Below the pieces are notes generated by a model that searched no databases, was not told where the DNA came from, and saw nothing but the letters and a program-made list of their open reading frames with translations. Below are positions 8,666-17,583 of a DNA stretch of 64,000 bases, in pieces. The position numbers and the translations under genes are program-made. Source of the DNA: Rhodocyclaceae bacterium (lineage in GTDB: Bacteria; Pseudomonadota; Gammaproteobacteria; Burkholderiales; CAIKXV01); NCBI GenBank assembly GCA_020248265.1, contig JADCHX010000004.1, positions 167,473 through 231,472 on the forward strand, given 5' to 3'. Positions within the stretch are counted from its first letter, which is position 1, and each line of letters begins with the position of its first letter.

Positions 8666-9673
8666 ATGCAATACCCGTACAGCGGGACCCGCCGGCTGCG
8701 GCTGGCGGCGGCAGCAGCACTCGCCGCAGGGGCGGTGCTGCCTTCGGCTGAAGCGTTGGCGCAGGGCGCATCACCCGCCTGGCCCTTGAAGCCTCTGCGC
8801 TTCATCGTGCCGTGGACGCCGGGCAGCGGCACCGACCTGTGGTCGCGCGCGTTCGCCGCCCGCCTGCAGGAAGTGCTCGGCCAGCCGGTGGTGATCGACA
8901 ACCGCGGTGGCGCCGGCACCGTGATCGGCACCGAGATCGCGGCCAAGGCCCCGGCGGACGGCTACACGATCTATGTCGGCGGCTCGGTGTCGCTGGCGAT
9001 CAGCCCGGCGATCTATCCGAAGGTCGCCTACGACCCGGTGCGCGACTTCGCACCGGTGAGCCTGGTCTCGCGCTTCTACAACGCGATCGCGGTGCATCCT
9101 TCGCTGCCGGCGAAGTCGGTGAAGGAACTGATCGCCCTGTCGCGGCGCCAGCCCGGCGCGCTGATGATGGCCTCGGCCGGCAGTGGCTCGACCAGCCACC
9201 TGGTGGGCGAGCTGTTCATGGCCACCACCGGCGTGAAGTGGACGCATGTGCCGTACAAGGGTGGCGGCCAGTCGGTCGCGGGCGTGCTCGGCGGCGAATC
9301 GCACTTCACGATCTCGCCGGTGGTGGCGACCGCATCGCTCGCGCGCTCGGGCAAGCTTCGCGTGCTGGCGGTGACCAGCGCGCAGCGACTGCCCGGCTTG
9401 CCGGACGTGCCGACCGTCGCCGAGTCGGGCGTGCCCGGCTTCGAGTACGGCGGCTGGAACGGCATCCTGGTGCCGGCGGGCACGCCGGCCGAACTGGTGG
9501 CGCGCCTGAACACGGCGACGGTCAAGGCGGCAAACACGCCGGAGTTCAAGGAGGTGCTCGAGCAGGACGGTTCGCAGCTGGTGGCCGGCACGCCGGAGCA
9601 GTTCGCCGCATTCATCCGCAGCGAGTACGAGCGGCATGTGAAGCTGATCAAGGCGGCGGGGATACGGCCGTAG
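8666..9673 (+). CDS. Bug/TctC-family solute-binding protein
   Basis: 335-residue periplasmic binding protein. An N-terminal signal region ending ALAQGAS precedes LRFIVPWTPGSGTDLWSRA, DNRGGAGTVIG, ADGYTIYVG and HVPYKGGGQS. The glycine loop reads PGSGTD rather than the commoner PGGGTD. GAGGAG stands upstream of the ATG. It follows the DapA-like aldolase in the same direction, so the ligand is probably the aldolase substrate or a precursor. Confidence 0.93.
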   Translation: MQYPYSGTRRLRLAAAAALAAGAVLPSAEALAQGASPAWPLKPLRFIVPWTPGSGTDLWSRAFAARLQEVLGQPVVIDNRGGAGTVIGTEIAAKAPADGYTIYVGGSVSLAISPAIYPKVAYDPVRDFAPVSLVSRFYNAIAVHPSLPAKSVKELIALSRRQPGALMMASAGSGSTSHLVGELFMATTGVKWTHVPYKGGGQSVAGVLGGESHFTISPVVATASLARSGKLRVLAVTSAQRLPGLPDVPTVAESGVPGFEYGGWNGILVPAGTPAELVARLNTATVKAANTPEFKEVLEQDGSQLVAGTPEQFAAFIRSEYERHVKLIKAAGIRP

Positions 9674-9709
9674 CGGCGCGCTGAGCCAGCGCTGGTGCCA
9701 GCCCGCGCC

Positions 9710-10954
9710 TCACCCGAACAGCGAGCGCCCCTCCATTCCGTCGCAAGGCTGGCCGAGGAAACGCAGCAGCGTGGGCGCAATGTCCGGCAGGCTGGTGGAA
9801 TGCTCGATCACTGCAGGGGCGACCTGCGGATGCATCAGGGCAAGGAACGGCCGCGTTTCATCCGGGCCGATGCCGCCGTGGTGGCCGCATCCGATCTCGG
9901 GTGCCTTCTCGCCATCGGCGACCAGCCAGCGATTACCCGGTATCCCGCGTGCATTGGGTGCCGTATCGACCGCGGCAGCCAGCGCATCGTCGCCGCCCAG
10001 CCCCAGTGCGCGCAGGTCGTCGACATCGAGGATGCGTCCGGCCCATGGCTCGTGCGCCATCTCTTCGATGCGTTCCAGCAGGATCGCCCGGGCATCCGGC
10101 GTGGAGTAGATCAGCCCGGCGGTGCCTTGTGATGCGACCGCGATGCGTCCCTGTTCGAGTTCGTTCGCCAGCCCCTTCGACGCCAGCCAGCGTCCGACAT
10201 GGATCGAGTCGCCGATCGCCTCGTGTCCGTGGTCGGAGCACAGCCCCACCAGGATGTCGGCGCGCTCGCGCGCCCGCTCGACCGCGCCCAGCGTCTTCTC
10301 CACCAGCGAGTCGACGACGCGCAATGCCTCGAGATGCTCGGGACCACCCACAGCCTGGTGGTGCAGGGTCAGGTCCGGGTTCGCCAGCCACAGGATGCCT
10401 ACCGCGATGTCGTTGTCCGGCACGACCTGCGTGCAGAAGCGTTCGGTCATCACGCGATCGCCGTCGAGATCGTGGCTGATGGCCAGATGATCCGCACCCT
10501 GCAGCGCGACACCGCCGGGTCCGTACGATCCCGATCGATGCAGCACCCAGCCGCTGTGCTCTGGATCGAGGAAGTACGCTGCGCCGGCAGAGACGTTCGA
10601 ATACGCGACCTGGCGCAGGCCAGCGGCGGCCAGGCGGTCGGCCATCGTGCGCCGGCGCAGTGCGTGTCCGGTGACCGCGCGCAGGTGCGCGACGAAGCCG
10701 GGGAGCCCGACGTCGCTGACCACCAGCCGGCCGTGTTCCATCAACGCGACCTGGTTTCCGTACAGGCCATGCGACCCGGGGAAGCATCCGGTCGCGATGC
10801 TGGCGGCCGACACGCGGGTCACCGAAGGGAAGACCGCACGGTGGTCGGCTGGGCGAAGCCCCATGCGCAGGCAGCCATCGATGAAGGGCGTGTGTCCTTT
10901 GCCGAGCCAGTCGCGGCCGAGCCCGTCGCAGACGACCAGGATGACGCGTCTCAC
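9710..10954 (-). CDS. alkaline-phosphatase-superfamily phosphodiesterase/phosphatase
   Basis: 414-residue member of the type I phosphodiesterase/nucleotide pyrophosphatase branch. Candidate metal and catalytic residues, in order: D10 in VVCDGLG, nucleophile T46 in FPSVTRVSA, the PDLTLHHQ segment (D194, H198), SDHGHE (D241, H242) and CGHHGG (H358). These match the six-ligand two-zinc scheme. No signal peptide is seen. The start is GTG. It lies 39 bp downstream of a Bug protein gene on the same strand. Phosphonoacetate hydrolase belongs to the same superfamily and the window ends with a phosphonate locus, but I see no specific support for that. Confidence 0.85.
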   Translation of the reverse strand: MRRVILVVCDGLGRDWLGKGHTPFIDGCLRMGLRPADHRAVFPSVTRVSAASIATGCFPGSHGLYGNQVALMEHGRLVVSDVGLPGFVAHLRAVTGHALRRRTMADRLAAAGLRQVAYSNVSAGAAYFLDPEHSGWVLHRSGSYGPGGVALQGADHLAISHDLDGDRVMTERFCTQVVPDNDIAVGILWLANPDLTLHHQAVGGPEHLEALRVVDSLVEKTLGAVERARERADILVGLCSDHGHEAIGDSIHVGRWLASKGLANELEQGRIAVASQGTAGLIYSTPDARAILLERIEEMAHEPWAGRILDVDDLRALGLGGDDALAAAVDTAPNARGIPGNRWLVADGEKAPEIGCGHHGGIGPDETRPFLALMHPQVAPAVIEHSTSLPDIAPTLLRFLGQPCDGMEGRSLFG

Positions 10955-10993
10955 GCTGCACCGCCGTTCATGAAGGGTACGTTCAGAGGTCGA

Positions 10994-11995
10994 TCAATCC
11001 AGTTGCAGGCCCGATCGCGAGACGATGAGGTCGCTGCGCTCGATCTGGCTGCGGATGAAACTGCGCAGTTGCTCGGGCGTGGAACCCACCGGCTCGGCTC
11101 CCTGCTTGAGCAGCGTCGACTGTACCTCGGGGAAGGCCAGGGCGGACACGAACGCCTTGTTGAAGCGGGTCACCATCGCAGCCGGTGCACCACGCGGGAG
11201 GGCGCTCGCCACCCAGGTGCTGAAGTCGAAGCCGGGGAAGCCCAGCTCGGCGACGGTCTGCGTGTCTGGCAACGCCGTCGCACGGCGACTGGAGGTCACT
11301 GCCAGCGCCTGCAGGCGCCCCGATGCGACCAGGGGCACCGCCGGCGGCACGCTGCTGATGGCGACATGCACATGGCCACCGATCGCGTCCTGTACCAGCG
11401 GACCCGAACCCTTGTAGGGCACATGCACCAGCGACACCTTGGCCATCGCGGAGAGCAGTTCCCCCGCGAGATGCTGCGGACTGCCGGCACCGATCGAGCC
11501 GTAGGTGATGGTGCCCGGGTTGCTGCGTGCGGTGGCGAGCACCTTCGCCAGCGTCGGGCGTGTAGCAGGGTGGGACACCAGCACCAGCGGGAAGACCGCG
11601 ATCAGGCTCACGGGCTCGAGATCCGTCCGAGGGTCGTAGGACATCTTGCGATACAGGCTGGTGTTGATCGCCATCTCGCTGGCCGCGCCGAACAGGACGG
11701 TCTGCCCGTCGGGCGTGCTGCGGGCGACATGGGCCGCGCCGACCATTCCGGTGGCGCCAGGCCGGTTCTCGATGATCACCGGCTGCTGCAAGGCTTCGCT
11801 CAGCCGGGCTGCGATCGCGCGTGCCGTGATGTCGGTACCGCCACCGGTCGGATACGGGATCACCAGCCGGATCGGGCGATCGTTCGCCTGCGCCAGGAGG
11901 GTGGACGGCACAAGCGCCAGTGCTGCAGCGAGGATCCCCATCGCGCCTGCGCACAGTGTGGCTCGCGCCTGTGGCGCAGCGCTGGATCGCGACAT
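10994..11995 (-). CDS. Bug/TctC-family solute-binding protein
   Basis: 333-residue periplasmic binding protein. The ATG at 11995 has GAAGGA about eight bases upstream and begins a signal peptide ending TLLAQAND. Family motifs: IRLVIPYPTGGGTDITA, ENRPGATGMVG, PDGQTVL and HVPYKGSGP. The frame extends further upstream, but nothing there resembles the family. First gene of a two-gene unit with the phosphodiesterase; divergent from the caspase operon. Confidence 0.92.
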   Translation of the reverse strand: MSRSSAAPQARATLCAGAMGILAAALALVPSTLLAQANDRPIRLVIPYPTGGGTDITARAIAARLSEALQQPVIIENRPGATGMVGAAHVARSTPDGQTVLFGAASEMAINTSLYRKMSYDPRTDLEPVSLIAVFPLVLVSHPATRPTLAKVLATARSNPGTITYGSIGAGSPQHLAGELLSAMAKVSLVHVPYKGSGPLVQDAIGGHVHVAISSVPPAVPLVASGRLQALAVTSSRRATALPDTQTVAELGFPGFDFSTWVASALPRGAPAAMVTRFNKAFVSALAFPEVQSTLLKQGAEPVGSTPEQLRSFIRSQIERSDLIVSRSGLQLD

Positions 11996-12144
11996 GGTCT
12001 GTCCTTCGTTGGATAGCGAGCGAGAGAGTCTGCGGCGCGCGGGTGACACACCGATGACAGCGAGGGGCTCCATACGAGCTGGCAACCCCGTGCATCGTCT
12101 GCGGTCCGTCCTTCACCGCGCAAGCGGGTATCCGCAGCCGGGCC

Positions 12145-12171
12145 TAAAGTTTCCGTCCGGGCGACCGTTGA
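12145..12171 (+). promoter_or_regulatory. sigma-28 (FliA)-like promoter before the caspase operon
   Basis: TAAAGTTT at 12145-12152, eleven bases, then ACCGTTGA at 12164-12171. The flagellar sigma-28 consensus is TAAAGTTT, an 11-base gap, then GCCGATAA (GCCGTTAA in some betaproteobacteria). The -35 is perfect and the -10 matches five or six of eight. It ends 46 bases before the first gene of the operon. It is a sequence match only; nothing flagellar is visible in the window. Confidence 0.45.
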
Positions 12172-12217
12172 ATCTGCATCGCTCTCCAAGCCTGCGCCCG
12201 TTCCGCGCTGCTCACCC

Positions 12218-12688
12218 ATGCCTACCTTGCCTATCGACGCCCTGCGCCGCGGATTGGCCGCTGCCGCCTTTCTCCTCCTCTCGACGGCTGGCGTCGCCAT
12301 TCCCGTGGCCGCATCTGCTGCCGACACGTTGATCACCGAAGACGAAGCACGACTGCCGGATGCGCCGTCTGCCGCTCCTACCCGTGGCATCTCCCGCGGG
12401 CCGGGGGTCCGGCTGTCCACGCCGGAGGAGGTCACCGCGCGCGGGTTCCCGCTGCAGTTCGCGCTCGACCCGCGCGGGGGTGCACGCATCGATCCCGACA
12501 GCCTGAAGGTGACCTATCTGAAGCAGCCTGCAGTCGACCTGACTCCGCGCATGAAGCCCGGCTTCAACGGCAACCAGATCTCGCTGGCGCGCGTGGTGGT
12601 GCCGGCAGGCGTGCACCCGATCCGGGTGAGCGTGCGAGACACCGAAGGCCGTGAAGGCGCACTGACCTTCATGCTGCGTGCGCGGTGA
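12218..12688 (+). CDS. exported Ig-like hypothetical protein (caspase operon gene 1)
   Basis: 156-residue secreted protein. A signal peptide of about 35 residues ends AASAADT. Residues 40-70 are Pro/Arg/Ser rich. Residues 75-156 alternate short beta-like stretches (FPLQFALDP, LKVTYLKQPAVDL, ISLARVVVPAGVHPIRVSV, ALTFMLR) as in an immunoglobulin-type sandwich. I recognise no named family. Its last four bases (GTGA) contain the start of the zinc-ribbon gene, so translation is coupled. Probably a periplasmic partner of the downstream proteins. Confidence 0.75.
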   Translation: MPTLPIDALRRGLAAAAFLLLSTAGVAIPVAASAADTLITEDEARLPDAPSAAPTRGISRGPGVRLSTPEEVTARGFPLQFALDPRGGARIDPDSLKVTYLKQPAVDLTPRMKPGFNGNQISLARVVVPAGVHPIRVSVRDTEGREGALTFMLRAR

Positions 12689-13449
12689 CTGGCACGCAAC
12701 TCGGCTGCCCCTACTGTGCCGGGGACCTTGCCACAGGCGCGATGGCCTGTCGGCATTGCGGCCGGATGGTCGGGCACCTGTTGCCGCTGCTGGTGCGCCA
12801 GTCTGAACTGTCGGCGGAGGTCACCGTACTTCGGGAAGAAGTCGCGAGACTGAGGGACGCTGCATCGGCGCCGGCAACGCGGGTGGCCGCGGCCGTTCCG
12901 CTGGACACGCCGCAGGAGCCGCGCCGGACCGTAGCCACCCAGCCGGCCAGGCTGGCTGCAGCCGTCGTCACGGTCGTCGCGGCGTCTGCCCTGCTGCACT
13001 GGCTGCTGCTGTTCGTGTACGACGCACCGCCGATGTTTCTGCGCATCGTCACGCTGCTGGTACCCCTCGCGCTGGGCCTGCGCGTGAGCGGGTCGGGCGG
13101 CGCAAGCCTCGCCGCCCATGCGCTGGCCTCGGCCTGCTGCGGCGTCGCATCGGTGGCGGCGATGCTCGCCGTCACCCACCTGATCGACGGCGTGCCGCTG
13201 CTGCCGCAGGACCTGCGCGAGATGCGCGAAGCGCTCGAGTACTGCGCATCGATCGCACTCGCCTTCCTCACCGGCTACCTGGTGATGAACGGCCTGCGCC
13301 GGGCACGACAGCGCCCGGTGCCTGCGGCCTCGCACGGCGCACTCGTCGGCTATGCACAACGCTTCCAGCAACTGGCCGGGCTGCTCTCGCCGATCTGCGC
13401 CGGTGGCCTTGCCCTTTACTCCGGCCTCAAGAGCCTCGGTGGTGGATGA
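12685..13449 (+). CDS. zinc-ribbon, coiled-coil, multi-pass membrane protein (caspase operon gene 2)
   Basis: 254 residues from a GTG overlapping the previous stop. The N-terminus carries a zinc ribbon, CPYC (C8, C11) and CRHC (C22, C25), ten residues apart. A leucine-patterned helix at about 33-60 (SELSAEVTVLREEVARL) looks coiled-coil. Four hydrophobic segments follow (about 95-115, 118-132, 140-160 and 190-208). With no signal peptide, the ribbon should face the cytoplasm, making this the operon's candidate membrane adaptor. Family not recognised. Confidence 0.75.
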   Translation: MTGTQLGCPYCAGDLATGAMACRHCGRMVGHLLPLLVRQSELSAEVTVLREEVARLRDAASAPATRVAAAVPLDTPQEPRRTVATQPARLAAAVVTVVAASALLHWLLLFVYDAPPMFLRIVTLLVPLALGLRVSGSGGASLAAHALASACCGVASVAAMLAVTHLIDGVPLLPQDLREMREALEYCASIALAFLTGYLVMNGLRRARQRPVPAASHGALVGYAQRFQQLAGLLSPICAGGLALYSGLKSLGGG

Positions 13450-13453
13450 ACCC

Positions 13454-15343
13454 ATGAATGCAGCGTACCTGCCGCAGGCCACGTGCCGGCATCGTCTCCT
13501 TTCGCGCGAATGGCTCGCGCTGCTGTTGCTTGCCTGCCTGTTCGCGTTCGCCGCGCGCCCGGCGCTGTCCCAGCCGGCGGTCGGCAGCACCGTGCGCGGT
13601 GCGCTGGCGCTCGGCTGGGGGGCGAGCGTGCCGTTGCCCGAGGGCGACTGGCGGGTCACGGCAACGCCGGTGATCAACCAGCCGAACATGAAGTACGAAG
13701 TGATCGTGCTGCGCCACCTGCGCGATGACGCACCGATCCCGCTGCTGGTGGTCCGGCACATCCGCGACAACCGCACCAGCGGCTGGCCGCCGCTGCCCTG
13801 CGATGCCAGCCCCGCGCGCGAGGGCAGCACGGAGTTCATGCGCACTGCGCACGGGTCCGGTTCGAACGACGTGGTGAACCGCTGCTCGCGCGCATGGCCG
13901 CTCGGTGACTTCGCGCAGTGGCGCGCACGCGCAGTGCCGTCCGATCCCTGGTGGCATGAACTGGGTCCTGCGGCACTCGCCATCGAGCCTTCGGCGAACC
14001 TCACCGGCGTGCTGCTGGTGCAGCTGTCGCTGCAGGAACACCTGAAGCGGCGCCTGTACGTCGAAGCGTTCGTACGGCCGCCGCAGGGTCGTACACCCGC
14101 CCAGTTCCGCGAGGCCGTGGTCTCCGGTCGGGGTGGCGTCGAGGCCGAGATGTTCTCGACCTGGACCGCGGTCTACATGACCTCGATGCAGCTGTCCTTC
14201 CTGAACCTCACGCCGCGGCCGGTGATCGCGCTCGGCTGGGCTACCGGGCCCGCCACCGCAACGGCTGCCGCGCCGGTGCGGCCAGCCGCCGCCCAGGCAG
14301 CGGTCGGCGGTGCGGCACCCACCACGGGCAGCACGCCGGCTGCCGCTAAACCGCCGCCCGGCGGAACGGTTGCAGCGGCTCCGGCGTCGACGCCATCGAC
14401 GCTGCCTGCCGCGCCCGCGACGGCAGCGACCGCCACGGCAACGACCGCAGCGACCACCGCCACGGCGGTGGCCCCGTCGGCGGCGATCGAACAGCAGAAC
14501 CGCGAGCTGCAGGCGCAGCTCGACCAGATGCGCAAGGCGCTCGCCCAGCTGCAGGCCACGGTGGAGCAGGGTGCTGCCGCCCAGAAGGCCCCGCCACCGC
14601 AGGCCGAGGCTGCCCGGCCGTTCGTGCCGCGGCCACCCGCGCCCAACCGCAAGGCGCTGGTGATCGGCAACGACCGCTATACCCACGTGGCCCCGCTGGC
14701 CAACGCGGCGGCCGATGCCGAGTCCATGGCACGCACGCTGCAGGCCGTCGGCTTCACCGTCACCCGGCACCTCAATCTCGAAGAGAAGCAGTTCAAGCAG
14801 GCCCTGCGCGATTTCCGGATGACGGTTCAGGGCGGCGACGAGGTGATCTTCTTCTTCGCCGGCCACGGTGTGCAGCTCGGTGCCGCCAACTACCTGCTGC
14901 CGACCGACATCCGGGCCGACCATGAAGAGCAGGTGAAGGACGAGGCGATCCCGCTGCAGCGCATCCTCGACGACCTCAACGAGCGCAAGGCGAAGTTCGC
15001 GCTGGCGGTGGTCGATGCCTGCCGCGACAACCCGTTCCAGTCGAAGGGCCGCAGCATCGGCGGACGCGGCCTGGCGCCGACCTCGGCGGCCACCGGGCAG
15101 ATGGTGATGTACTCCGCCGGCGCGGGGCAGCAGGCACTCGACCGCCTCGGGCCGAACGACCGGGAACGCAACGGGCTGTTCACTCGCGTGCTGTTGCGCG
15201 AGATGCTCCTGCCTGGCCAGTCGGTGGATCGTGTGCTGCGCAACGTCCGCAACGAGGTGGTGAAGCTCGCGCGCGGCGTCGGCCATGAACAGACGCCGGC
15301 CCTGTACGACCAGGCCATCGGCGAATTCTTCTTCGCGCCATGA
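13454..15343 (+). CDS. exported caspase-like (peptidase C14) protein with N-terminal extension
   Basis: 629-residue predicted exported cysteine protease. Residues 1-38 form a signal sequence. Residues 40-250 are an unrecognised domain. Residues 255-350 are an Ala/Pro/Thr linker. Residues 355-385 look coiled-coil (RELQAQLDQMRKALAQLQA). The caspase fold starts near 395 (RKALVIGNDRYTHV). The catalytic dyad is visible: His471 in FFFAGHGVQLG and Cys523 in VVDACRDNPF. The ATG at 13454 begins the signal peptide; open frame further upstream overlaps the previous gene. It ends ATGA, coupled to the second caspase gene. Confidence 0.88.
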   Translation: MNAAYLPQATCRHRLLSREWLALLLLACLFAFAARPALSQPAVGSTVRGALALGWGASVPLPEGDWRVTATPVINQPNMKYEVIVLRHLRDDAPIPLLVVRHIRDNRTSGWPPLPCDASPAREGSTEFMRTAHGSGSNDVVNRCSRAWPLGDFAQWRARAVPSDPWWHELGPAALAIEPSANLTGVLLVQLSLQEHLKRRLYVEAFVRPPQGRTPAQFREAVVSGRGGVEAEMFSTWTAVYMTSMQLSFLNLTPRPVIALGWATGPATATAAAPVRPAAAQAAVGGAAPTTGSTPAAAKPPPGGTVAAAPASTPSTLPAAPATAATATATTAATTATAVAPSAAIEQQNRELQAQLDQMRKALAQLQATVEQGAAAQKAPPPQAEAARPFVPRPPAPNRKALVIGNDRYTHVAPLANAAADAESMARTLQAVGFTVTRHLNLEEKQFKQALRDFRMTVQGGDEVIFFFAGHGVQLGAANYLLPTDIRADHEEQVKDEAIPLQRILDDLNERKAKFALAVVDACRDNPFQSKGRSIGGRGLAPTSAATGQMVMYSAGAGQQALDRLGPNDRERNGLFTRVLLREMLLPGQSVDRVLRNVRNEVVKLARGVGHEQTPALYDQAIGEFFFAP

Positions 15344-17052
15344 ACCGCACCGATCGCGTGTTCCCGAACCTCGTCCCGGCCATGACCGGAAACGCCCTGC
15401 GCGCACGTGGCGCGTTCGCGGCCCTGATGGCTGCGGTCGTGCTGCTGTTGCTCGTGCCTGCGACGACAGCGCTGGCCCAGCCATCCGGTGCGCGTACCGC
15501 ACTCATCATCGGCATCAGCCGCTATGCGGATCCGTCGGTGACGCCGCTGCGCGGTGTCGAGCACGACATGGCGAGCGCTCGTGCGATCGCACGCGCGATG
15601 GGCGTACCCGACACCGGCATGCGGGTGGTGCGCAACGCCGAAGCAACCAAGGCCAGCCTGCTCGCCATCCTGCGCGAGTTCGGCGACCGGGTCGGCGACG
15701 GCTCGCGCGCACTGGTCTACTTCTCGGGCCACGGCACCCGCTACTTCGATCCGCAAGCCGGCGGCTGCATCGAGGGCCTGCTCACCTACGACGGCCAGGT
15801 GATCACCAACACCGAACTGGCGCAGGCCACGCAGTCGGCCGGGCAACGCGCGGACAAGCTGGTGGTGATGCTCGATGCCTGCCACTCCGAAGGCGTGCTG
15901 CCCGGGCAGGCTGCCGCGTCGCGCGGACTCGGCCCGGCACTGGTGCCCAAGTTCAGTTCGCCGCCCGGTGGCGCTTCGGTTGCTGCCTGTTCGATGGTGT
16001 CGAACTACCGCACGCGCGCACTGTTCACCGAGTCGACCCGGCTCGGTGCGCTGCGCGAGAACGTGGTGATGATCGCCTCCGCGCGCCCGGACGAAGTGAG
16101 CTTCGACGACCCGAACAACGGCGGCGTGGCCACGCAGGGTATCCGCGACTGCATGCTCGGCAAGGCACGCGACCTGGATTCCTCGGGCGCGGTGAGCCTG
16201 GAGGAGATCCGGCGCTGCGCACAGTCGTTCGTGAACGAGCGACTGCGTCCCTACCCGAACCTCTCGCCGCACACCATCACCCTGGCCGGCAACCGCAACC
16301 TGGTACCGGTCCCAGTGGTGCGTCCTCCGGCGGCGCCCGTCCAGGCCCCGATCGCCCAGGCGCCTGCCCAGACTGCACCGACGCCGCCCCCGGCGCCCCC
16401 GGCACCGCCGCCGGCCACCCCGCCTGCCCCGGCGGTGCCTGCGCCACCCGTCGTACCCGCCCCGCCCCCGGTACAGGTGCCAGCCCAGGTGCCAGCGCAG
16501 GTACCCGTAGCCGTGGCGCCGAGCCCGGAGCCGGAGCCGCCTCCTCCGCCACCTCCGCTGGCCTCGCTCGCGACCCTGCAGGATATCGCCGCGCAGGCCG
16601 ACCCGAGGCGCACGCCCCAGGTCAGTGGACAGTCGCGCGCGCTGCGCATCGGACGCGACTTCCTCGACCTCACGATCACGCCGCCACGCGATGGCTTCCT
16701 GTACGTGGTGCTGCTGGGCAGCGATGCCAGCAGCTTCTACCTGCTGTTCCCGAATGCACTGGACAGGGACAACCGTGTGCGCGCCGGCCAGCCGGTGCGG
16801 CTGCCGCGCGAGGACTGGCGCATCCGCGCCGCCGGGCCAGCCGGCACCAACCAGTTGCTGGTGGTGGTCTCGGATGCACCTCGCACGCTGGAACGCCTCA
16901 GCCGCTCGAAGCCGGATGCGAAGTCTCCCTTCACCTTCGCGCTGAACACGCTGGGTGGACGCGGCGCACTGTTCGATTTCCTGACCTCGGCACCGGCCGG
17001 CGGCACCGAAGCCTTCGGTGCGCAACTGTTCACCGTGGAGGAGGTCCGATGA
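15340..17052 (+). CDS. exported caspase-like protein with proline-rich linker and DUF4384-like C-terminus
   Basis: 570 residues, domains in the reverse order of its neighbour. A signal region (1-48) leads straight into a caspase fold: TALIIGISRYAD, His131 in YFSGHGTRYF, Cys181 in MLDACHSEG. Residues 310-430 are strongly Pro/Ala rich, a wall- or envelope-spanning type of linker. About 440-560 resemble DUF4384 (LRIGRDFLDLTITPPRDGFLY, YLLFPNALDRDN). A stretch DLDSSGAVSLEEI near residue 285 looks like an EF-hand-type calcium loop. Stop and the next start share ATGA. Confidence 0.88.
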   Translation: MNRTDRVFPNLVPAMTGNALRARGAFAALMAAVVLLLLVPATTALAQPSGARTALIIGISRYADPSVTPLRGVEHDMASARAIARAMGVPDTGMRVVRNAEATKASLLAILREFGDRVGDGSRALVYFSGHGTRYFDPQAGGCIEGLLTYDGQVITNTELAQATQSAGQRADKLVVMLDACHSEGVLPGQAAASRGLGPALVPKFSSPPGGASVAACSMVSNYRTRALFTESTRLGALRENVVMIASARPDEVSFDDPNNGGVATQGIRDCMLGKARDLDSSGAVSLEEIRRCAQSFVNERLRPYPNLSPHTITLAGNRNLVPVPVVRPPAAPVQAPIAQAPAQTAPTPPPAPPAPPPATPPAPAVPAPPVVPAPPPVQVPAQVPAQVPVAVAPSPEPEPPPPPPPLASLATLQDIAAQADPRRTPQVSGQSRALRIGRDFLDLTITPPRDGFLYVVLLGSDASSFYLLFPNALDRDNRVRAGQPVRLPREDWRIRAAGPAGTNQLLVVVSDAPRTLERLSRSKPDAKSPFTFALNTLGGRGALFDFLTSAPAGGTEAFGAQLFTVEEVR

Positions 17053-17573
17053 AATCCAGTCTCGCCCCGGCCTGGCTGCTGCTCGCCTGGCTGGCACTGC
17101 CCGCTGCTGCACAGCCTGCTGCCGCACCGCCGGCCACTGCACAACCCACCGGCAACGCGACCGCGAACGACCTGGTCGATCGCCTGGCGCCGCCGCCGGC
17201 CGCTACCCGCGGCCTGCGCAACCTGGTGCCCGAGCCGCGCAGCGTCGACCTGGTGGTGCTGTTCGACTTTGACTCGGCGCGCATCCAGCCGGCCAGCCTG
17301 CCGCTGCTCGACAGCCTTGCCACCGCGATGCGCAGCGATCGCCTGGCGACGCTGCGCTTCCTGGTGGAGGGCCATACCGACGCCAAGGGCAACGCCGCCT
17401 ACAACCAGAAGCTCAGCCAGCGCCGGGCCGAATCGGTAATCGGGCACCTGGCGTCCGTGGGCATCGAGCGCACGCGGCTGAGCGCCGAAGGACGCGGCGC
17501 CGCCGACCTGCTGCGCAAGGACCAGCCCTATTCGCTGGAGAACCGGCGCGTGCGCATCACCGCGATGCCCTGA
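17049..17573 (+). CDS. OmpA-family peptidoglycan-binding protein (caspase operon gene 5)
   Basis: 174-residue envelope protein: signal peptide to about residue 22, Ala/Pro-rich spacer, then an OmpA C-terminal domain at 65-174. Seen are VVLFDFDSARIQP, VEGHTDAKG with Asp111, and the NQKLSQRRAESV helix with Arg125/126, the residues that clamp diaminopimelate of peptidoglycan. There is no lipobox and no beta-barrel, so it is probably periplasmic and wall-attached. As last gene of the coupled operon it would anchor the caspase proteins to the wall (inference). Its end lies 10 bp from the convergent GntR gene. Confidence 0.9.
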   Translation: MKSSLAPAWLLLAWLALPAAAQPAAAPPATAQPTGNATANDLVDRLAPPPAATRGLRNLVPEPRSVDLVVLFDFDSARIQPASLPLLDSLATAMRSDRLATLRFLVEGHTDAKGNAAYNQKLSQRRAESVIGHLASVGIERTRLSAEGRGAADLLRKDQPYSLENRRVRITAMP

Positions 17574-17583
17574 CCCCTGACCC

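Noticed and set aside
9710-10954. Phosphonoacetate hydrolase (PhnA) completing the phosphonate pathway
   Set aside because: Only superfamily-level features are visible. It lies about 46 kb from the phosphonate locus and is coupled to a Bug gene instead.
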